Part shown: in pieces, positions 17,590-28,701 of the stretch
How the letters are laid out: every line of letters starts with the position of its first letter
How positions within the stretch are numbered: position 1 is the first letter of the stretch
Assembly (NCBI RefSeq): GCF_024508875.1
Contig: NZ_JANINU010000105.1
Span: forward strand, 1-40,280
DNA: 40,280 nt
Direction: 5' to 3'
Origin: Phenylobacterium sp.
GTDB taxonomy: Bacteria > Pseudomonadota > Alphaproteobacteria > Caulobacterales > Caulobacteraceae
Position numbers and translations under genes: made by a program
The notes under the pieces: generated by a model
Databases searched by the model: none
What the model was told of the DNA's origin: nothing
Seen by the model: only the letters and a program-made list of their open reading frames with translations

Positions 17590-18138
17590 ATGTCGCCCAA
17601 ATCGCAAACGCCGGCCCGCAAGCCGATGAGCTTCGGCCTCCGCTTCGGCCTCACCATGGCCGCGGTGGTGATCATCGTCGCGCTGTCGCTGGGCGGCGCG
17701 TGGAAGGCGGTCGGCGCGCTGGCGGCGAGCGCCCGGCCGCATGCCCCGGACATGGCGCTGTTCGCGAGCCTGACGCCGGCGATCAAGGTCCACCTGCTGG
17801 CGGCGCTGGCGGCGCTGGTGCTGGGCGGGGTGCTGATGTTCGCCCGCAAGGGGCGGCTGTTCCACCGGATCGCGGGCTGGGTCTGGGTGCTGCTGGCGCT
17901 GACCACGGCCGGCGCCACGCTGTTCATCACCAGCCTGAACCACGGCAAGTGGTCGATCCTGCACCTGTTCACCGGCTGGACCCTGCTGATGCTGCCGCTG
18001 GCGGTGATCTGGGTGAAGCGGCGCGATGTCGCACGTCACCGGCGCACGATGATGGGCCTCTTCTACGGCGGCTTCGCGATCAACCTGTTCATCGCCTTCA
18101 TCCCGGGGCGGACGATGTGGATGATGTTCTTCGGATAA
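17590..18138 (+). CDS. DUF2306 membrane protein
   Basis: Small integral membrane protein of 182 residues with at least four hydrophobic helices. It has the DUF2306 signature pattern: KVHLLAALAALVLGGVLM, KGRLFHRIAGWVWVLLAL, SILHLFTGWTLLMLP, then KRRDVARHRRTMMGLFYGG and FIPGRTMW. Conserved His residues in the helices (VHLL, FHRIAGW, LHLFTGW, RHRRTMMG) suggest metal or heme binding; this is an inference. GGAG lies eight bases before the ATG. It is divergent from the LytTR gene and probably its target. Confidence 0.85.
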   Translation: MSPKSQTPARKPMSFGLRFGLTMAAVVIIVALSLGGAWKAVGALAASARPHAPDMALFASLTPAIKVHLLAALAALVLGGVLMFARKGRLFHRIAGWVWVLLALTTAGATLFITSLNHGKWSILHLFTGWTLLMLPLAVIWVKRRDVARHRRTMMGLFYGGFAINLFIAFIPGRTMWMMFFG

Positions 18139-18211
18139 CGGAGCCTGCCCGGAATCCGCCGCAGTCGGCGATCATAGGGCGCGCACCTCAAGCTGAGCCC
18201 TAGCCTTCGCC

Positions 18212-21200
18212 ATGGCCGCCGACCTCATCTTCCACGATCCCAGCGGCCGCCGCTCGCGCTGGGTGCGCCTGGTCTCCGGACTGCTGATCGCGCTGGCGCT
18301 GCTGATGGGGGCGGGGTTCTTCGCCACGCTGGCCTTCGCCCCGCGGATCCCGGGCGTGACGCTGAAGGACCCGCACGTCCTGCGCGCGCTGCACGTGGAG
18401 AGCGCCCACCGGCTGAAGGGCCGCCACGCCTGGACGCGGGTGCCGCACCCCAAGAACCTCGACGAGGGCGGCCCGGCCCGGCCGCTGGCCGTGGGCTTCT
18501 ACGTCTCGTGGGACGAGACCTCGCGCTCGTCCCTGCGGGCCCACGTGGACCAGTTGGACGTGGTCTCGCCCCAGTGGGTGGGCCTGACGGCGGACGGCAA
18601 GCTGGACGTCACCAAGGACCCCGAGGCGCGGGCGATCATCGCGGCCTCGAACAGCAAGCCCTCGCTGATGCCGGGCGTCTACAACGCCAAGGACGGGATC
18701 TGGAACGGGCCCGCCGCCGACCGCGTCCTGCTCGACCCCGCCCGCCGCAAGGCCATGCTGGACCAGCTCGTGGCGCTGGCGAAGGCGCAGGGGTTCTCGG
18801 GCTACGTCTTCGACCTGGAGAACCTGTCGCCGGCCGCGGTGGCCGCCTATCCGGCGTTCATCGGGCAGGCGCGGGCGGCGCTGAAGCCGCTGGGCCGCGA
18901 GGTGTGGGTCACCGCGCCGTTCGACGACGAGTCCTGGCCGCTGAAGAAGCTGCAGGCCTCGGCAGACGCCGTGGTGCTGATGGCCTACGACGAGCACTGG
19001 GGCGGCGGCGATCCCGGGCCGCCGGCCGGGCAGGACTGGTTCCAGCAGCACCTGGCCGAGTGGATGGGCAAGCTGGACCCGTCGCGGACGATCGTGGCGC
19101 TGGGCGCGTACGGCTACGACTGGACGCTGCCGCAGAAGGGCCAGAAGGGCGCCGCGAACGCGGTGACCTACACCGAGGCGACCCAGATCGCCCACGACAG
19201 CGCCGCGACCGCCAGCATGGACGCCGCCTCGCTGAACCCGACCTTCGCCTACGCGGACGACGCCGGGCGGCGGCACGAGGTGTGGTTCCTGGACGCCGTG
19301 ACGCTGCACAACCAGCTTCGGGTGGCCGACGGCTTCCGGCCGCTGGGCTACGCGCTGTGGCGGATGGGGGGCGAGGATCCCCTGAGCTGGACGCTGATGC
19401 GCCATCCCTACGGCGGGGTGCGCGCGGACGGCCTGTCGAACCTCAACCCCGGCCAGGACGTGAATTTCGACGGCACGGGCGAGGTGCTGGCGGTGACCAA
19501 CACGCCGCGCGCCGGCCACCGGACGCTGCAGATGGACCCGGCCACGGGGCTGGTCTCGGCCGAGACCTACGACGTGAACCCGACCTCCTACGTGATCGAG
19601 CGCTACGGCGCGCGGCCCGGGCTGGTGGCGCTCACCTTCGACGACGGGCCCGACCGGCGCTGGACGCCGAAAATCCTGGACATCCTCAAGGCCAAGCATG
19701 CGCCGGCCACGTTCTTCGTGATCGGCAAGAACATGTCGGAGAACCCCGACCTGGTGGCGCGGGAGGTGGACGAGGGCCACAACGTGGGCAACCACACCTG
19801 GACCCACCCGAACATCGGCGAGGTGCCGGTGGCCGAGACGGCGGTGGAGCTTTCCGCCACCCAGCGCCTGTTCGAGACGATCACCGGGCGCTCGATGCGC
19901 CTGTTCCGCGCGCCCTACTTCGGGGACGCCGAGCCCTCGACCCCGCAGGAGGTGGCGCCGCTGCTGGACGGCCAGGCGCAGGGCTACATCTCGGTCGGCC
20001 TGCGCATCGACCCGGACGACTGGAAGAAGCCGGACCCGCGGCACATCGTCGACACCACCCTCACGCGGCTCGCCGACACGGTGCGGCCCGGCCAGGTGGT
20101 GCTGCTGCACGATTCCGGCGGCGACCGCAGCCGCACGGTCGAGGCGCTGCCCGCACTCATCGACGCGATCCGCGCCCACGGCTACCGCCTGGTCACGGTG
20201 GGCGAGTTGGCGGGCATGACGCCGGCCCAGGTGATGCCGGCCGCGGACCGCAGCACGGTGGAGCTGACGCTGGACCGCATCGGCTTCGGCTTCCTGCGCA
20301 CGGCCGACGACGTGCTGCGCGTGCTGTTCACGGCTGCGATCGCGCTGGGCGTCGCGCGGCTGCTGTTCCTCGCGGTCCTGGCGGTGACGCACAGCCTGCG
20401 CCTGCGGCCCCCGCCGATGCCGGCGCCGGGCGCGGGGCCGCTGATCAGCGTGCTGATCCCCTGCTTCAACGAGGAGAAGGTGATCGAAGCCTCGGTGCGC
20501 CGGATCCTGGCGTCGGACTGGACGAACCTCGAGATCCTGGTGCTGGACGACGGCTCGTCGGACAAGACCTCGGAGATCGTGGAGCGCGCCTTCGCCGGCG
20601 AGCCGCGCGTGGCGCTGATGACCTTCCCGAACGGCGGCAAGGCGCGGGCGCTCAACCGCGGCCTGGCGCAGGCGCACGGCGAGATCGTCGTGGCCCTGGA
20701 CGCCGACACCCAGTTCCCGCCGGACACCCTGGGCCGGCTGGCGCGCTGGTTCGACGACCCGGCGATCGGCGCGGTGGCCGGCAACGCCATCGTCGGCAAC
20801 CGCTGCAACCTCATCACCCGCTGGCAGGCGCTGGAGTACGTCACGGCGCAGAACCTGGAGCGGCGGGCGCTCGCCGCCCTGGGCGCGGTCACGGTGGTGC
20901 CCGGGGCGGTCGGGGCCTGGCGGCGCAGCGCGCTCACGGCCCTGGGCGGCTATCCGGCCGACACCCTGGCCGAGGACCAGGACCTGACGCTGGCGATCCA
21001 GCGGGCGGGCTGGAAGGTGGAGTTCGATCCCGAGGCGCGGGCCTATACCGAGGCGCCCGAGACGGTCGGCGGCCTGCTGAAGCAGCGCTTCCGCTGGTCG
21101 TTCGGCACGCTGCAGTGCATCTGGAAGCACCGCCGGGCCCTGTTCAGCCTGAAGCACCCGGTGCTGGGCTTCGTGGCGCTGCCGCAGATCTGGCTGTTCC

Positions 21201-21559
21201 AGATCGTCCTGACCGCCATCGCGCCGCTGGTGGACCTGGCGGTGATCTGGAGCCTGATCTCGGCCGGCTACGCCTTCGCATTCCATCCGGTGGAGTGGTC
21301 GCCCGACGACCTCTACCGCTCGATATTCTACTGGGCCGCGTTCGTGCTGCTGGACCTGTCGGCCGGCGCGACGGGGATGGCGCTGGAGCGGCGCGCGCCC
21401 TGGGGCGACCTGATCTGGATGCCGGTGCAGCGGTTCGGCTACCGCCAGCTCATGTACTATGTCGTGGTCAAGTCGATCGACGCGGCGCTGCACGGCGCGC
21501 GGGTCGGCTGGGGCAAGCTGGAGCGGCGGGCCAGCGTGGCGGTCGATAAGGTGGGCTGA
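18212..21559 (+). CDS. GH18-like / NodB polysaccharide deacetylase / GT2 glycosyltransferase fusion
   Basis: A 1115-residue membrane protein with three enzyme modules. A signal-anchor helix spans 19-43. A GH18-like domain (about 90-440) has GYVFDLENLS, keeping Asp201 and Glu203 of the DxxDxDxE motif but not the earlier Asp residues, plus VVLMAYDEHWGG. A NodB deacetylase (about 465-665) has TFDDGPD (475-481), HTWTH with His528 and His532, RAPYF and LLHDSGG. After a helix at 703-725, a GT2 synthase (about 744-1090) has DDGSSD (779-784), DAD (830-832), EDQD (921-924) and QRFRW (958-962), followed by membrane helices. Likely makes, deacetylates and perhaps trims a beta-linked GlcNAc-type polymer. 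The gene appears monocistronic. Confidence 0.93.
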   Translation: MAADLIFHDPSGRRSRWVRLVSGLLIALALLMGAGFFATLAFAPRIPGVTLKDPHVLRALHVESAHRLKGRHAWTRVPHPKNLDEGGPARPLAVGFYVSWDETSRSSLRAHVDQLDVVSPQWVGLTADGKLDVTKDPEARAIIAASNSKPSLMPGVYNAKDGIWNGPAADRVLLDPARRKAMLDQLVALAKAQGFSGYVFDLENLSPAAVAAYPAFIGQARAALKPLGREVWVTAPFDDESWPLKKLQASADAVVLMAYDEHWGGGDPGPPAGQDWFQQHLAEWMGKLDPSRTIVALGAYGYDWTLPQKGQKGAANAVTYTEATQIAHDSAATASMDAASLNPTFAYADDAGRRHEVWFLDAVTLHNQLRVADGFRPLGYALWRMGGEDPLSWTLMRHPYGGVRADGLSNLNPGQDVNFDGTGEVLAVTNTPRAGHRTLQMDPATGLVSAETYDVNPTSYVIERYGARPGLVALTFDDGPDRRWTPKILDILKAKHAPATFFVIGKNMSENPDLVAREVDEGHNVGNHTWTHPNIGEVPVAETAVELSATQRLFETITGRSMRLFRAPYFGDAEPSTPQEVAPLLDGQAQGYISVGLRIDPDDWKKPDPRHIVDTTLTRLADTVRPGQVVLLHDSGGDRSRTVEALPALIDAIRAHGYRLVTVGELAGMTPAQVMPAADRSTVELTLDRIGFGFLRTADDVLRVLFTAAIALGVARLLFLAVLAVTHSLRLRPPPMPAPGAGPLISVLIPCFNEEKVIEASVRRILASDWTNLEILVLDDGSSDKTSEIVERAFAGEPRVALMTFPNGGKARALNRGLAQAHGEIVVALDADTQFPPDTLGRLARWFDDPAIGAVAGNAIVGNRCNLITRWQALEYVTAQNLERRALAALGAVTVVPGAVGAWRRSALTALGGYPADTLAEDQDLTLAIQRAGWKVEFDPEARAYTEAPETVGGLLKQRFRWSFGTLQCIWKHRRALFSLKHPVLGFVALPQIWLFQIVLTAIAPLVDLAVIWSLISAGYAFAFHPVEWSPDDLYRSIFYWAAFVLLDLSAGATGMALERRAPWGDLIWMPVQRFGYRQLMYYVVVKSIDAALHGARVGWGKLERRASVAVDKVG

Positions 21560-21598
21560 CCTAGAGGTAACTTCGATGGCTTTCGCGTACTCACGCGG

Positions 21599-21627
21599 TT
21601 GTCATCGCAGGAGGCGGCGCCTATAAG
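21599..21627 (+). promoter_or_regulatory. Sigma-70-type promoter of the suc operon
   Basis: TTGTCA (21599-21604), a 17-base spacer and TATAAG (21622-21627) each match the consensus at five of six positions. Transcription would start near 21634, leaving a leader of about 48 bases before sucC. This is the best promoter in the window. Confidence 0.75.
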
Positions 21628-21681
21628 CCGGCTCACTCGCCGCCAGGGGCGAGCCTTCCCCTCAGTCGCCCCAAAGGCCTC

Positions 21682-22881
<1,200 letters not shown>

Positions 22882-22884
22882 GAC

Positions 22885-23763
22885 ATGTCGATCCTGATCA
22901 ACAAGAACACCCGCGTCATCTGCCAGGGCATCACCGGCAGCCAGGGCACCTTCCACACCGAGCAGGCCATCGCCTACGGCACGAAGATGGTCGGGGGCGT
23001 CACGCCGGGCAAAGGCGGCACGACCCACGTGGGCGTCCCCGTGTTCGACACGGTTGCCGAGGCCGTGAAGCAGACCGGCGCCGACGCCAGCGTGATCTAT
23101 GTCCCGCCGCCGTTCGCCGCGGACTCGATCCTCGAGGCCATCGACGCCGAGGTCCCCCTGATCGTCTGCATCACCGAGGGCATCCCGGTCGCCGACATGA
23201 TCAAGGTGAAGCGCTCGCTCAGCGGCTCAAAATCCAGGCTGATCGGCCCGAATTGCCCGGGTGTTCTCACCCCGGGTGAGTGCAAAATCGGCATCATGCC
23301 CGGCAACATCTTCAAGAAGGGCTCGGTGGGCGTTGTTTCCCGCTCGGGCACCCTTACCTATGAGGCCGTGTTCCAGACCTCGCAGGTGGGCCTCGGCCAG
23401 ACGTCGGCCGTGGGCATCGGCGGGGACCCGGTGAAGGGCACCGAGTTCATCGACGTGCTCGACATGTTCCTGAAGGACCCCGAGACCGAGTCGATCATCA
23501 TGATCGGCGAGATCGGCGGTTCGGCGGAAGAAGATGCGGCTGAATTCATCAAGAATTCAGCAATCAAGAAGCCTATGGTCGGCTTCATCGCGGGGCGCAC
23601 GGCGCCTCCGGGTCGGCGCATGGGCCACGCCGGCGCGATCATCTCGGGCGGCAAGGGCGGCGCCGAGGACAAGATCGCGGCGATGGAGGCTGCGGGTATC
23701 CGGGTTTCGCCGTCTCCGGCGGCCCTCGGGACCACGCTGTTGGAAGTGCTCAAGGGCGCGTAA
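22885..23763 (+). CDS. sucD: Succinyl-CoA synthetase alpha subunit
   Basis: Alpha subunit carrying the CoA-binding Rossmann domain ([20 protein letters not shown]) and the phosphohistidine loop [10 protein letters not shown] with His248. The [20 protein letters not shown] segment is characteristic. Length is 292 residues. It is the second gene of the suc operon; an 82-base gap separates it from sucA, and I saw no terminator there. Confidence 0.98.
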   Translation: MSILINKNTRVICQGITGSQGTFHTEQAIAYGTKMVGGVTPGKGGTTHVGVPVFDTVAEAVKQTGADASVIYVPPPFAADSILEAIDAEVPLIVCITEGIPVADMIKVKRSLSGSKSRLIGPNCPGVLTPGECKIGIMPGNIFKKGSVGVVSRSGTLTYEAVFQTSQVGLGQTSAVGIGGDPVKGTEFIDVLDMFLKDPETESIIMIGEIGGSAEEDAAEFIKNSAIKKPMVGFIAGRTAPPGRRMGHAGAIISGGKGGAEDKIAAMEAAGIRVSPSPAALGTTLLEVLKGA

Positions 23764-23845
23764 GCGCCCGAAATCTGGTTTAGGGCGGCCCGCGCTCGGC
23801 TCCTTCTTCCGAAGTCCGTGGGCCCGCCCGCGGAAGGCGAAGGAC

Positions 23846-26797
23846 ATGGCGGACGACGCAGGCCTGATCAACGAAGTTCTGGCCGAGACCTCTTTCCTCT
23901 ACGGCGGCAATGCGGCCTTCGTGGAGGACCTCTATGCGAAGTGGGCGGCCGACCCGAACGCGGTCGCCCCCTCCTGGCAGGCCTTCTTCGCCTCCCTGCT
24001 GGACGGCAAGTCGGACGTCGCCCGCGCGGCCGGCAAGCCCGCCTGGGCCAAGCCCGAGACCCCGATCGCCCGCACCGACTGGATGAGCGCCATCGACGGC
24101 CTCTGGCCGGCGGTCGAGGCCAAGATCGGCAAGACGATCGAGGAAAAGAAGCCGACCGCCTCGGTCGACGAGGTGCGCGCCGCGACACTGGATTCGCTGC
24201 GGGCCATCATGATGATCCGCGCGTACCGCATGCGCGGCCACCTGAAGGCCAACCTGGACCCGCTGGGCATCGCCGCCACGCCGGGCGACGCCTCGGAGCT
24301 GGACCCGGCCACCTACGGCTTCGCCGAGGCCGACTACGACCGTCCCATCTTCCTGGACTTCGTGCTGGGCCTGGAGACGGCGTCGGTGCGCGAGATCCTG
24401 GCGATCCTGCGCCGCACCTACTGCGGCAACGTCGGCGTGCAGTACATGCACGTCTCGGACCCCAAGGAGAAGGCCTGGCTGCAGGAGCGCATCGAGGGCC
24501 GCGACAAGGAGATCGTCTTCACCAAGGAGGGCAAGGTCGCCATCCTGAAGAAGCTGATCGAGACGCAAGGGTTCGAACAGTTCCTGCACCGCCGCTTCCC
24601 CGGCACCAAGCGCTTCGGCCTGGACGGCGGGGAGGCGATGGTCCCGGCGCTGGAGCAGATCATCAAGCGCGGCGGCGCCATGGGCGTGAAGGACATCGTG
24701 GTCGGCATGCCGCACCGCGGGCGCCTGAACGTGCTGGCCGCCGTGATGGGCAAGCCCTACCACATCATCTTCCACGAGTTCCAAGGCGGCTCGGCCGTGC
24801 CCTCCGACGTGCAGGGCTCGGGCGACGTGAAGTACCACCTGGGCGCCTCGTCGGACCGTGAGTTCGACGGCAACAGCGTCCACCTGTCGCTCACCGCCAA
24901 CCCCTCGCACCTGGAGATCGTGAACCCGGTCGTGATCGGGAAGGTGCGCGCCAAGCAGGCCTTCACCCTGCGCGAGCAGCCGTCGGCGGGCCGTGGCCAC
25001 GTGCTGCCGCTGCTGCTGCACGGCGACGCCGCCTTCGCCGGCCAGGGCGTGGTGGCCGAGTGCTTCGCGCTGTCGGGCCTGCGCGGCTACGGCGTGGGCG
25101 GGACCATGCACTTCGTGGTCAACAACCAGATCGGCTTCACCACCAGCCCGAAGAACAGCCGCAGCTCGCCGTATCCCACCGACGTGGCGCTGATGGTCGA
25201 GACGCCGATCTTCCACGTGAACGGCGACGACCCCGAGGCCGTCACCTTCGCCGCCAAGGTCGCCACCGAGTACCGCCAACTGTTCGGCAAGGACGTGGTG
25301 GTCGACATGTTCTGCTACCGCCGGTTCGGTCACAACGAGGGGGACGACCCCACGATGACCCAGCCGCTGATGTACGCGAAGATCAAGAACCACCCATCGG
25401 TTCGCGACCTGTACGCCTCGCGCCTCATCGGCGAGGGCGTCTGCACCCAGGACGACGTGGACGGCTGGATCGCGGCCTTCGACAAGTTCCTCGACGAGGA
25501 GTTCGAGAGCGGCAAGCAGTACAAGGCCAACAAGGCCGACTGGCTGGACGGCAAGTGGGCCGGCCTGCAACTGCCCACCGGCGACGAGCGCTTCGCCACC
25601 GGCGTGCCGAAGCAGAAGCTGCTGGACCTCGGCCGCAAGATCACCACGATCCCCGAGCGGGTCGCCGTCCACAAGACGGTGGAACGGGTCATCGCGGGAC
25701 GCCGCGAGGCGATCGAGTCCGGCCAGGGCCTGGACTGGGCGACGGCCGAGCACCTGGCCTTCGCCAGCCTGCTCGACCAGGGCTATCCGGTCCGCCTGTC
25801 GGGCCAGGACAGCGTGCGCGGCACCTTCAGCCAGCGCCACTCCGGCATCATCGACCAGAAGACCGAGGAAGTTTACTTCCCCCTCCGCAACCTGGGCCCG
25901 AACCAGGCGCACTTCGAAGTGCTGGATTCGGCGCTGTCGGAAGAGGCGGTGCTGGGCTTCGAATACGGCTTCTCGCTGACCGACCCGAACACCCTGACCA
26001 TGTGGGAAGGCCAGTTCGGCGACTTCGTGAACGGCGCGCAGGTGGTGATCGACCAGTTCATCAGCTCGGGCGAGCGCAAGTGGCTGCGGATGAGCGGCCT
26101 CGTGATGCTGCTGCCGCACGGCTACGAAGGCCAGGGGCCCGAGCACTCCTCGGCGCGCCTGGAGCGCTTCCTGCAGCTCTGCGCGGAAGACAACATGCAG
26201 GTCGTCAACTGCACGACGCCGGCGAACTACTTCCACGCCCTGCGCCGCCAGTTGCTGCGCGAATTCCGCAAGCCGCTGATCGTGATGTCGCCGAAGTCGC
26301 TGCTGCGCCACAAGCGGGCGGTGTCGAACCTGGCCGACATGGAGCAGGGCACGGGCTTCCACCGCGTGATGGTGGACGGCGCCGAGGCCGGTTGCGACGT
26401 GGGCGGCGTGACCCTGCAGGCGGACGACAAGATCAACCGCGTCATCGTCTGCTCGGGGAAGGTCTACTTCGACCTCGTGGAACAGCGCGCCAAGAGCGGT
26501 CGCGACGACGTCTACATCCTGCGCCTGGAACAGTTCTATCCGTGGCCGCTGAAGTCGCTGACCAATGAGCTGAAGCGCTTCAAGAACGCCGAGCTGGTCT
26601 GGTGCCAGGAAGAGCCCAAGAACATGGGCGGCTGGCAGTTCGTCGATCCGTGGCTGGAACTGACGCTGGAGCGCATGAACATCAAGGCCAAGCGCGCGCG
26701 CTACGTGGGCCGTCCGGCCTCGGCGTCCACCGCCGCCGGCCTCATGAGCCGCCACCTGAAAGAACTCGACGCCTTCCTCACCGAAGCGTTCGCCTAA
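23846..26797 (+). CDS. sucA: 2-oxoglutarate dehydrogenase E1 component
   Basis: Thiamine-diphosphate-dependent decarboxylase of the 2-oxoglutarate dehydrogenase complex. The 983 residues start [21 protein letters not shown], the E1o N-terminal segment that contacts E2. Active-site segments include [42 protein letters not shown], the ThDP region [10 protein letters not shown], and [21 protein letters not shown]. The longer in-frame upstream extension covers the sucD 3' end and is rejected; GAAGG lies just before the ATG at 23846. sucB follows 46 bases later. Confidence 0.98.
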   Translation: MADDAGLINEVLAETSFLYGGNAAFVEDLYAKWAADPNAVAPSWQAFFASLLDGKSDVARAAGKPAWAKPETPIARTDWMSAIDGLWPAVEAKIGKTIEEKKPTASVDEVRAATLDSLRAIMMIRAYRMRGHLKANLDPLGIAATPGDASELDPATYGFAEADYDRPIFLDFVLGLETASVREILAILRRTYCGNVGVQYMHVSDPKEKAWLQERIEGRDKEIVFTKEGKVAILKKLIETQGFEQFLHRRFPGTKRFGLDGGEAMVPALEQIIKRGGAMGVKDIVVGMPHRGRLNVLAAVMGKPYHIIFHEFQGGSAVPSDVQGSGDVKYHLGASSDREFDGNSVHLSLTANPSHLEIVNPVVIGKVRAKQAFTLREQPSAGRGHVLPLLLHGDAAFAGQGVVAECFALSGLRGYGVGGTMHFVVNNQIGFTTSPKNSRSSPYPTDVALMVETPIFHVNGDDPEAVTFAAKVATEYRQLFGKDVVVDMFCYRRFGHNEGDDPTMTQPLMYAKIKNHPSVRDLYASRLIGEGVCTQDDVDGWIAAFDKFLDEEFESGKQYKANKADWLDGKWAGLQLPTGDERFATGVPKQKLLDLGRKITTIPERVAVHKTVERVIAGRREAIESGQGLDWATAEHLAFASLLDQGYPVRLSGQDSVRGTFSQRHSGIIDQKTEEVYFPLRNLGPNQAHFEVLDSALSEEAVLGFEYGFSLTDPNTLTMWEGQFGDFVNGAQVVIDQFISSGERKWLRMSGLVMLLPHGYEGQGPEHSSARLERFLQLCAEDNMQVVNCTTPANYFHALRRQLLREFRKPLIVMSPKSLLRHKRAVSNLADMEQGTGFHRVMVDGAEAGCDVGGVTLQADDKINRVIVCSGKVYFDLVEQRAKSGRDDVYILRLEQFYPWPLKSLTNELKRFKNAELVWCQEEPKNMGGWQFVDPWLELTLERMNIKAKRARYVGRPASASTAAGLMSRHLKELDAFLTEAFA

Positions 26798-26843
26798 AAT
26801 CCCTCACCTACGCCTGCGAAGACCCTAAGGAGCCGACCCCCCA

Positions 26844-28067
26844 ATGGCCGACATCATGACCCCCGCCCTCGGTGAATCCGTCACCGAAGCCACGGTGGCG
26901 CGCTGGGCGAAGAAGGCCGGCGATGCGGTGCGCAAGGACGAGATCCTGGTCGAGCTGGAAACCGACAAGGTGAGCCTGGAAGTGGCCGCCCCGTCGGACG
27001 GCGTGCTGAGCGAGATCACCGCCGAGGAAGGCGCGACGGTCGAGCCGGGCGCGATCCTGGGCAAGATCAGCGAAGGCGGGGCCGCGGCCGCGGCGCCGAA
27101 GAAGGCCGAGGCCCCGAAGGCGGAAGCCAAGCCCGAACCCGCCCCGGCCCCCGCGCCTGCGCCCGCCGCCGCCAAGACCGCCGCCGAGCCGGTGCTGGCG
27201 CCGTCGGCCCAGCGTGTCGCCGCCGAGAACAACCTGGACCCCGCCTCCATCCCCGGCACCGGCAAGGACGGCCGCGTGACCAAGGGCGACGCCCTGGCCG
27301 CGCTGGAAGCCCGCGCCAAGGCCCCGGCCGCCGCGCCGGCGGCGCCGGCCGCGCCCCGCGCGATCCACGAGCGCGAGGAGCGGGTGAAGATGACCCGCCT
27401 GCGCCAGACGATCGCGCGCCGGCTGAAGGAAGCCCAGAACAACGCCGCCATGCTGACCACCTTCAACGAGGTGGACATGACCGAGGTCATGGCGCTGCGG
27501 AACGCCTACAAGGACGTGTTCGAGAAGAAGCACGGCGTGAAGCTGGGCTTCATGTCCTTCTTCGTGAAGGCGGTGATCCACGGCCTGAAGCAGGTTCCGG
27601 ACGTCAACGCCGAGATCGACGGCACGGACGTCATCTACAAGAACCACTACGACATCTCGGTCGCGGTCGGCACCGAGAAGGGCCTGGTGACGCCGGTGGT
27701 CCGCGACGCCGACGCCATGAGCCTGGCCGACATCGAGAAGGAGATCGGCGCCCTGGGCAAGAAGGCCCGCGACGGCGCGCTCTCGATGGAGGACCTGCAG
27801 GGCGGCACCTTCACCATCTCGAACGGCGGCATCTACGGCTCGCTGATGTCGACGCCGATCCTGAACCCGCCGCAGTCGGGCATCCTGGGCATGCACAAAA
27901 TCCAGGAGCGGCCGATGGTGGTGAACGGCCAGATCGTGGCCCGGCCGATGATGTACCTGGCCCTGAGCTACGATCACCGGATCGTCGACGGCAAGGGCGC
28001 GGTGACCTTCCTGGTCCACGTGAAGGAAGCCATCGAAGACCCGCAGCGCCTGCTGCTGGACGTCTAA
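26844..28067 (+). CDS. sucB: Dihydrolipoyllysine succinyltransferase (E2)
   Basis: E2 core of the 2-oxoglutarate dehydrogenase complex. In 407 residues: one lipoyl domain with Lys42 in [11 protein letters not shown], a Lys/Pro/Ala-rich linker (about 80-115), the E1/E3-binding domain (about 118-152; [20 protein letters not shown]), and the acyltransferase domain ending [13 protein letters not shown] with His378 and Asp382. AAGGAG is present upstream of the ATG at 26844. Two small genes then separate it from lpdA. Confidence 0.98.
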   Translation: MADIMTPALGESVTEATVARWAKKAGDAVRKDEILVELETDKVSLEVAAPSDGVLSEITAEEGATVEPGAILGKISEGGAAAAAPKKAEAPKAEAKPEPAPAPAPAPAAAKTAAEPVLAPSAQRVAAENNLDPASIPGTGKDGRVTKGDALAALEARAKAPAAAPAAPAAPRAIHEREERVKMTRLRQTIARRLKEAQNNAAMLTTFNEVDMTEVMALRNAYKDVFEKKHGVKLGFMSFFVKAVIHGLKQVPDVNAEIDGTDVIYKNHYDISVAVGTEKGLVTPVVRDADAMSLADIEKEIGALGKKARDGALSMEDLQGGTFTISNGGIYGSLMSTPILNPPQSGILGMHKIQERPMVVNGQIVARPMMYLALSYDHRIVDGKGAVTFLVHVKEAIEDPQRLLLDV

Positions 28068-28115
28068 GGCAAAAGAGCCTTGCCCGGGGGCCTCCGTGGC
28101 TCCCGGTCGGGAGCC
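28066..28115 (+). terminator. Hairpins after sucB, possible attenuator or terminator
   Basis: Two stems follow the stop: AAGGC-AAAAGA-GCCTT (28066-28081) and a perfect GGCTCCC-GGTC-GGGAGCC (28098-28115). Neither is followed by a T-run, so they may only reduce read-through or protect the sucCDAB mRNA from 3' decay. Confidence 0.4.
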
Positions 28116-28300
28116 TCCTCGGGGGGCCAAGTGCGTTCCGGCGCACCTTCCGGCTGTCGATCTACACCGAGACCACTTCGGGTCGGCGGCGGATCGCCGC
28201 AGGCCCCGCTGCAAGGGCGAGCGGAGCGAACGGCGTTTCCCACAATTCACCAATGCTTAGGTTCAGGCTGGGAAAACTCCCTGAAAAGGAAAGCCTTTCC

Positions 28301-28687
28301 ATGTCGGCCCTGAATGTGAGCGAAGGTTTCGCGCCCAGCGTCGCGATCACGATGGACGTCCTGTCCGGCGAGATCGAGCTGGCGGCCGCGCGTTGCATCC
28401 GCCTGGACAAGATCCTGGGCGAGTTCATGGACAGCCTTCCGTCGGCCGAGCGCCAGGTGCTGACCGAGAGCCTGCATGGCGTGGACCTGCTGGCGCAGCA
28501 TCTGACCGGCCTCGCCAGCTTCGCGCGCAACGTCTGCTTCGCCTCGCCGGACGGCCTTGCGGTCCCCGTGGAGGGCGCCCTCGCGAGCCTGACCCTGGGC
28601 GCGCTGGCCGAGCGCATGGCCGAGGGGCTGGGCGCGCCGGTGGTGGAGGCCGAACAGGTCGACCCCGGCGAAGTGGACCTGTTCTGA
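28301..28687 (+). CDS. Small helical protein ending in EVDLF, partner of the adjacent receiver
   Basis: Unrecognised 128-residue protein. It appears almost wholly helical, with segments at about 18-45, 47-80 and 90-112 (DVLSGEIELAAARCIRLDKILGEF and TESLHGVDLLAQHLTGLASF), and has no membrane segment. The tail reads VDPGEVDLF, resembling the short acidic DxLF-type peptides by which FliM- and CheZ-like proteins bind CheY-type receivers; that likeness is an inference. A receiver gene follows 14 bases later, so the two are probably coupled. The ATG at 28301 is preferred over an upstream in-frame start at 28253 because AAAAGGA precedes it and the shorter N-terminus looks natural. Confidence 0.7.
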   Translation: MSALNVSEGFAPSVAITMDVLSGEIELAAARCIRLDKILGEFMDSLPSAERQVLTESLHGVDLLAQHLTGLASFARNVCFASPDGLAVPVEGALASLTLGALAERMAEGLGAPVVEAEQVDPGEVDLF

Positions 28688-28701
28688 GAGACCCCACCCA
28701 G

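Noticed and set aside
18200..21549. Very long open frames antisense to, and in another frame of, the GH18-NodB-GT2 gene (about 1000 codons each)
   Set aside because: Their translations are Arg/Gly/Ala/His-rich with no motifs; they are GC-driven shadows of the real gene, whose three domains are unambiguous.
23780..26755. Long minus-strand open frame opposite sucA
   Set aside because: Low-complexity His/Val/Leu/Gly translation without family motifs; sucA on the plus strand explains the sequence.
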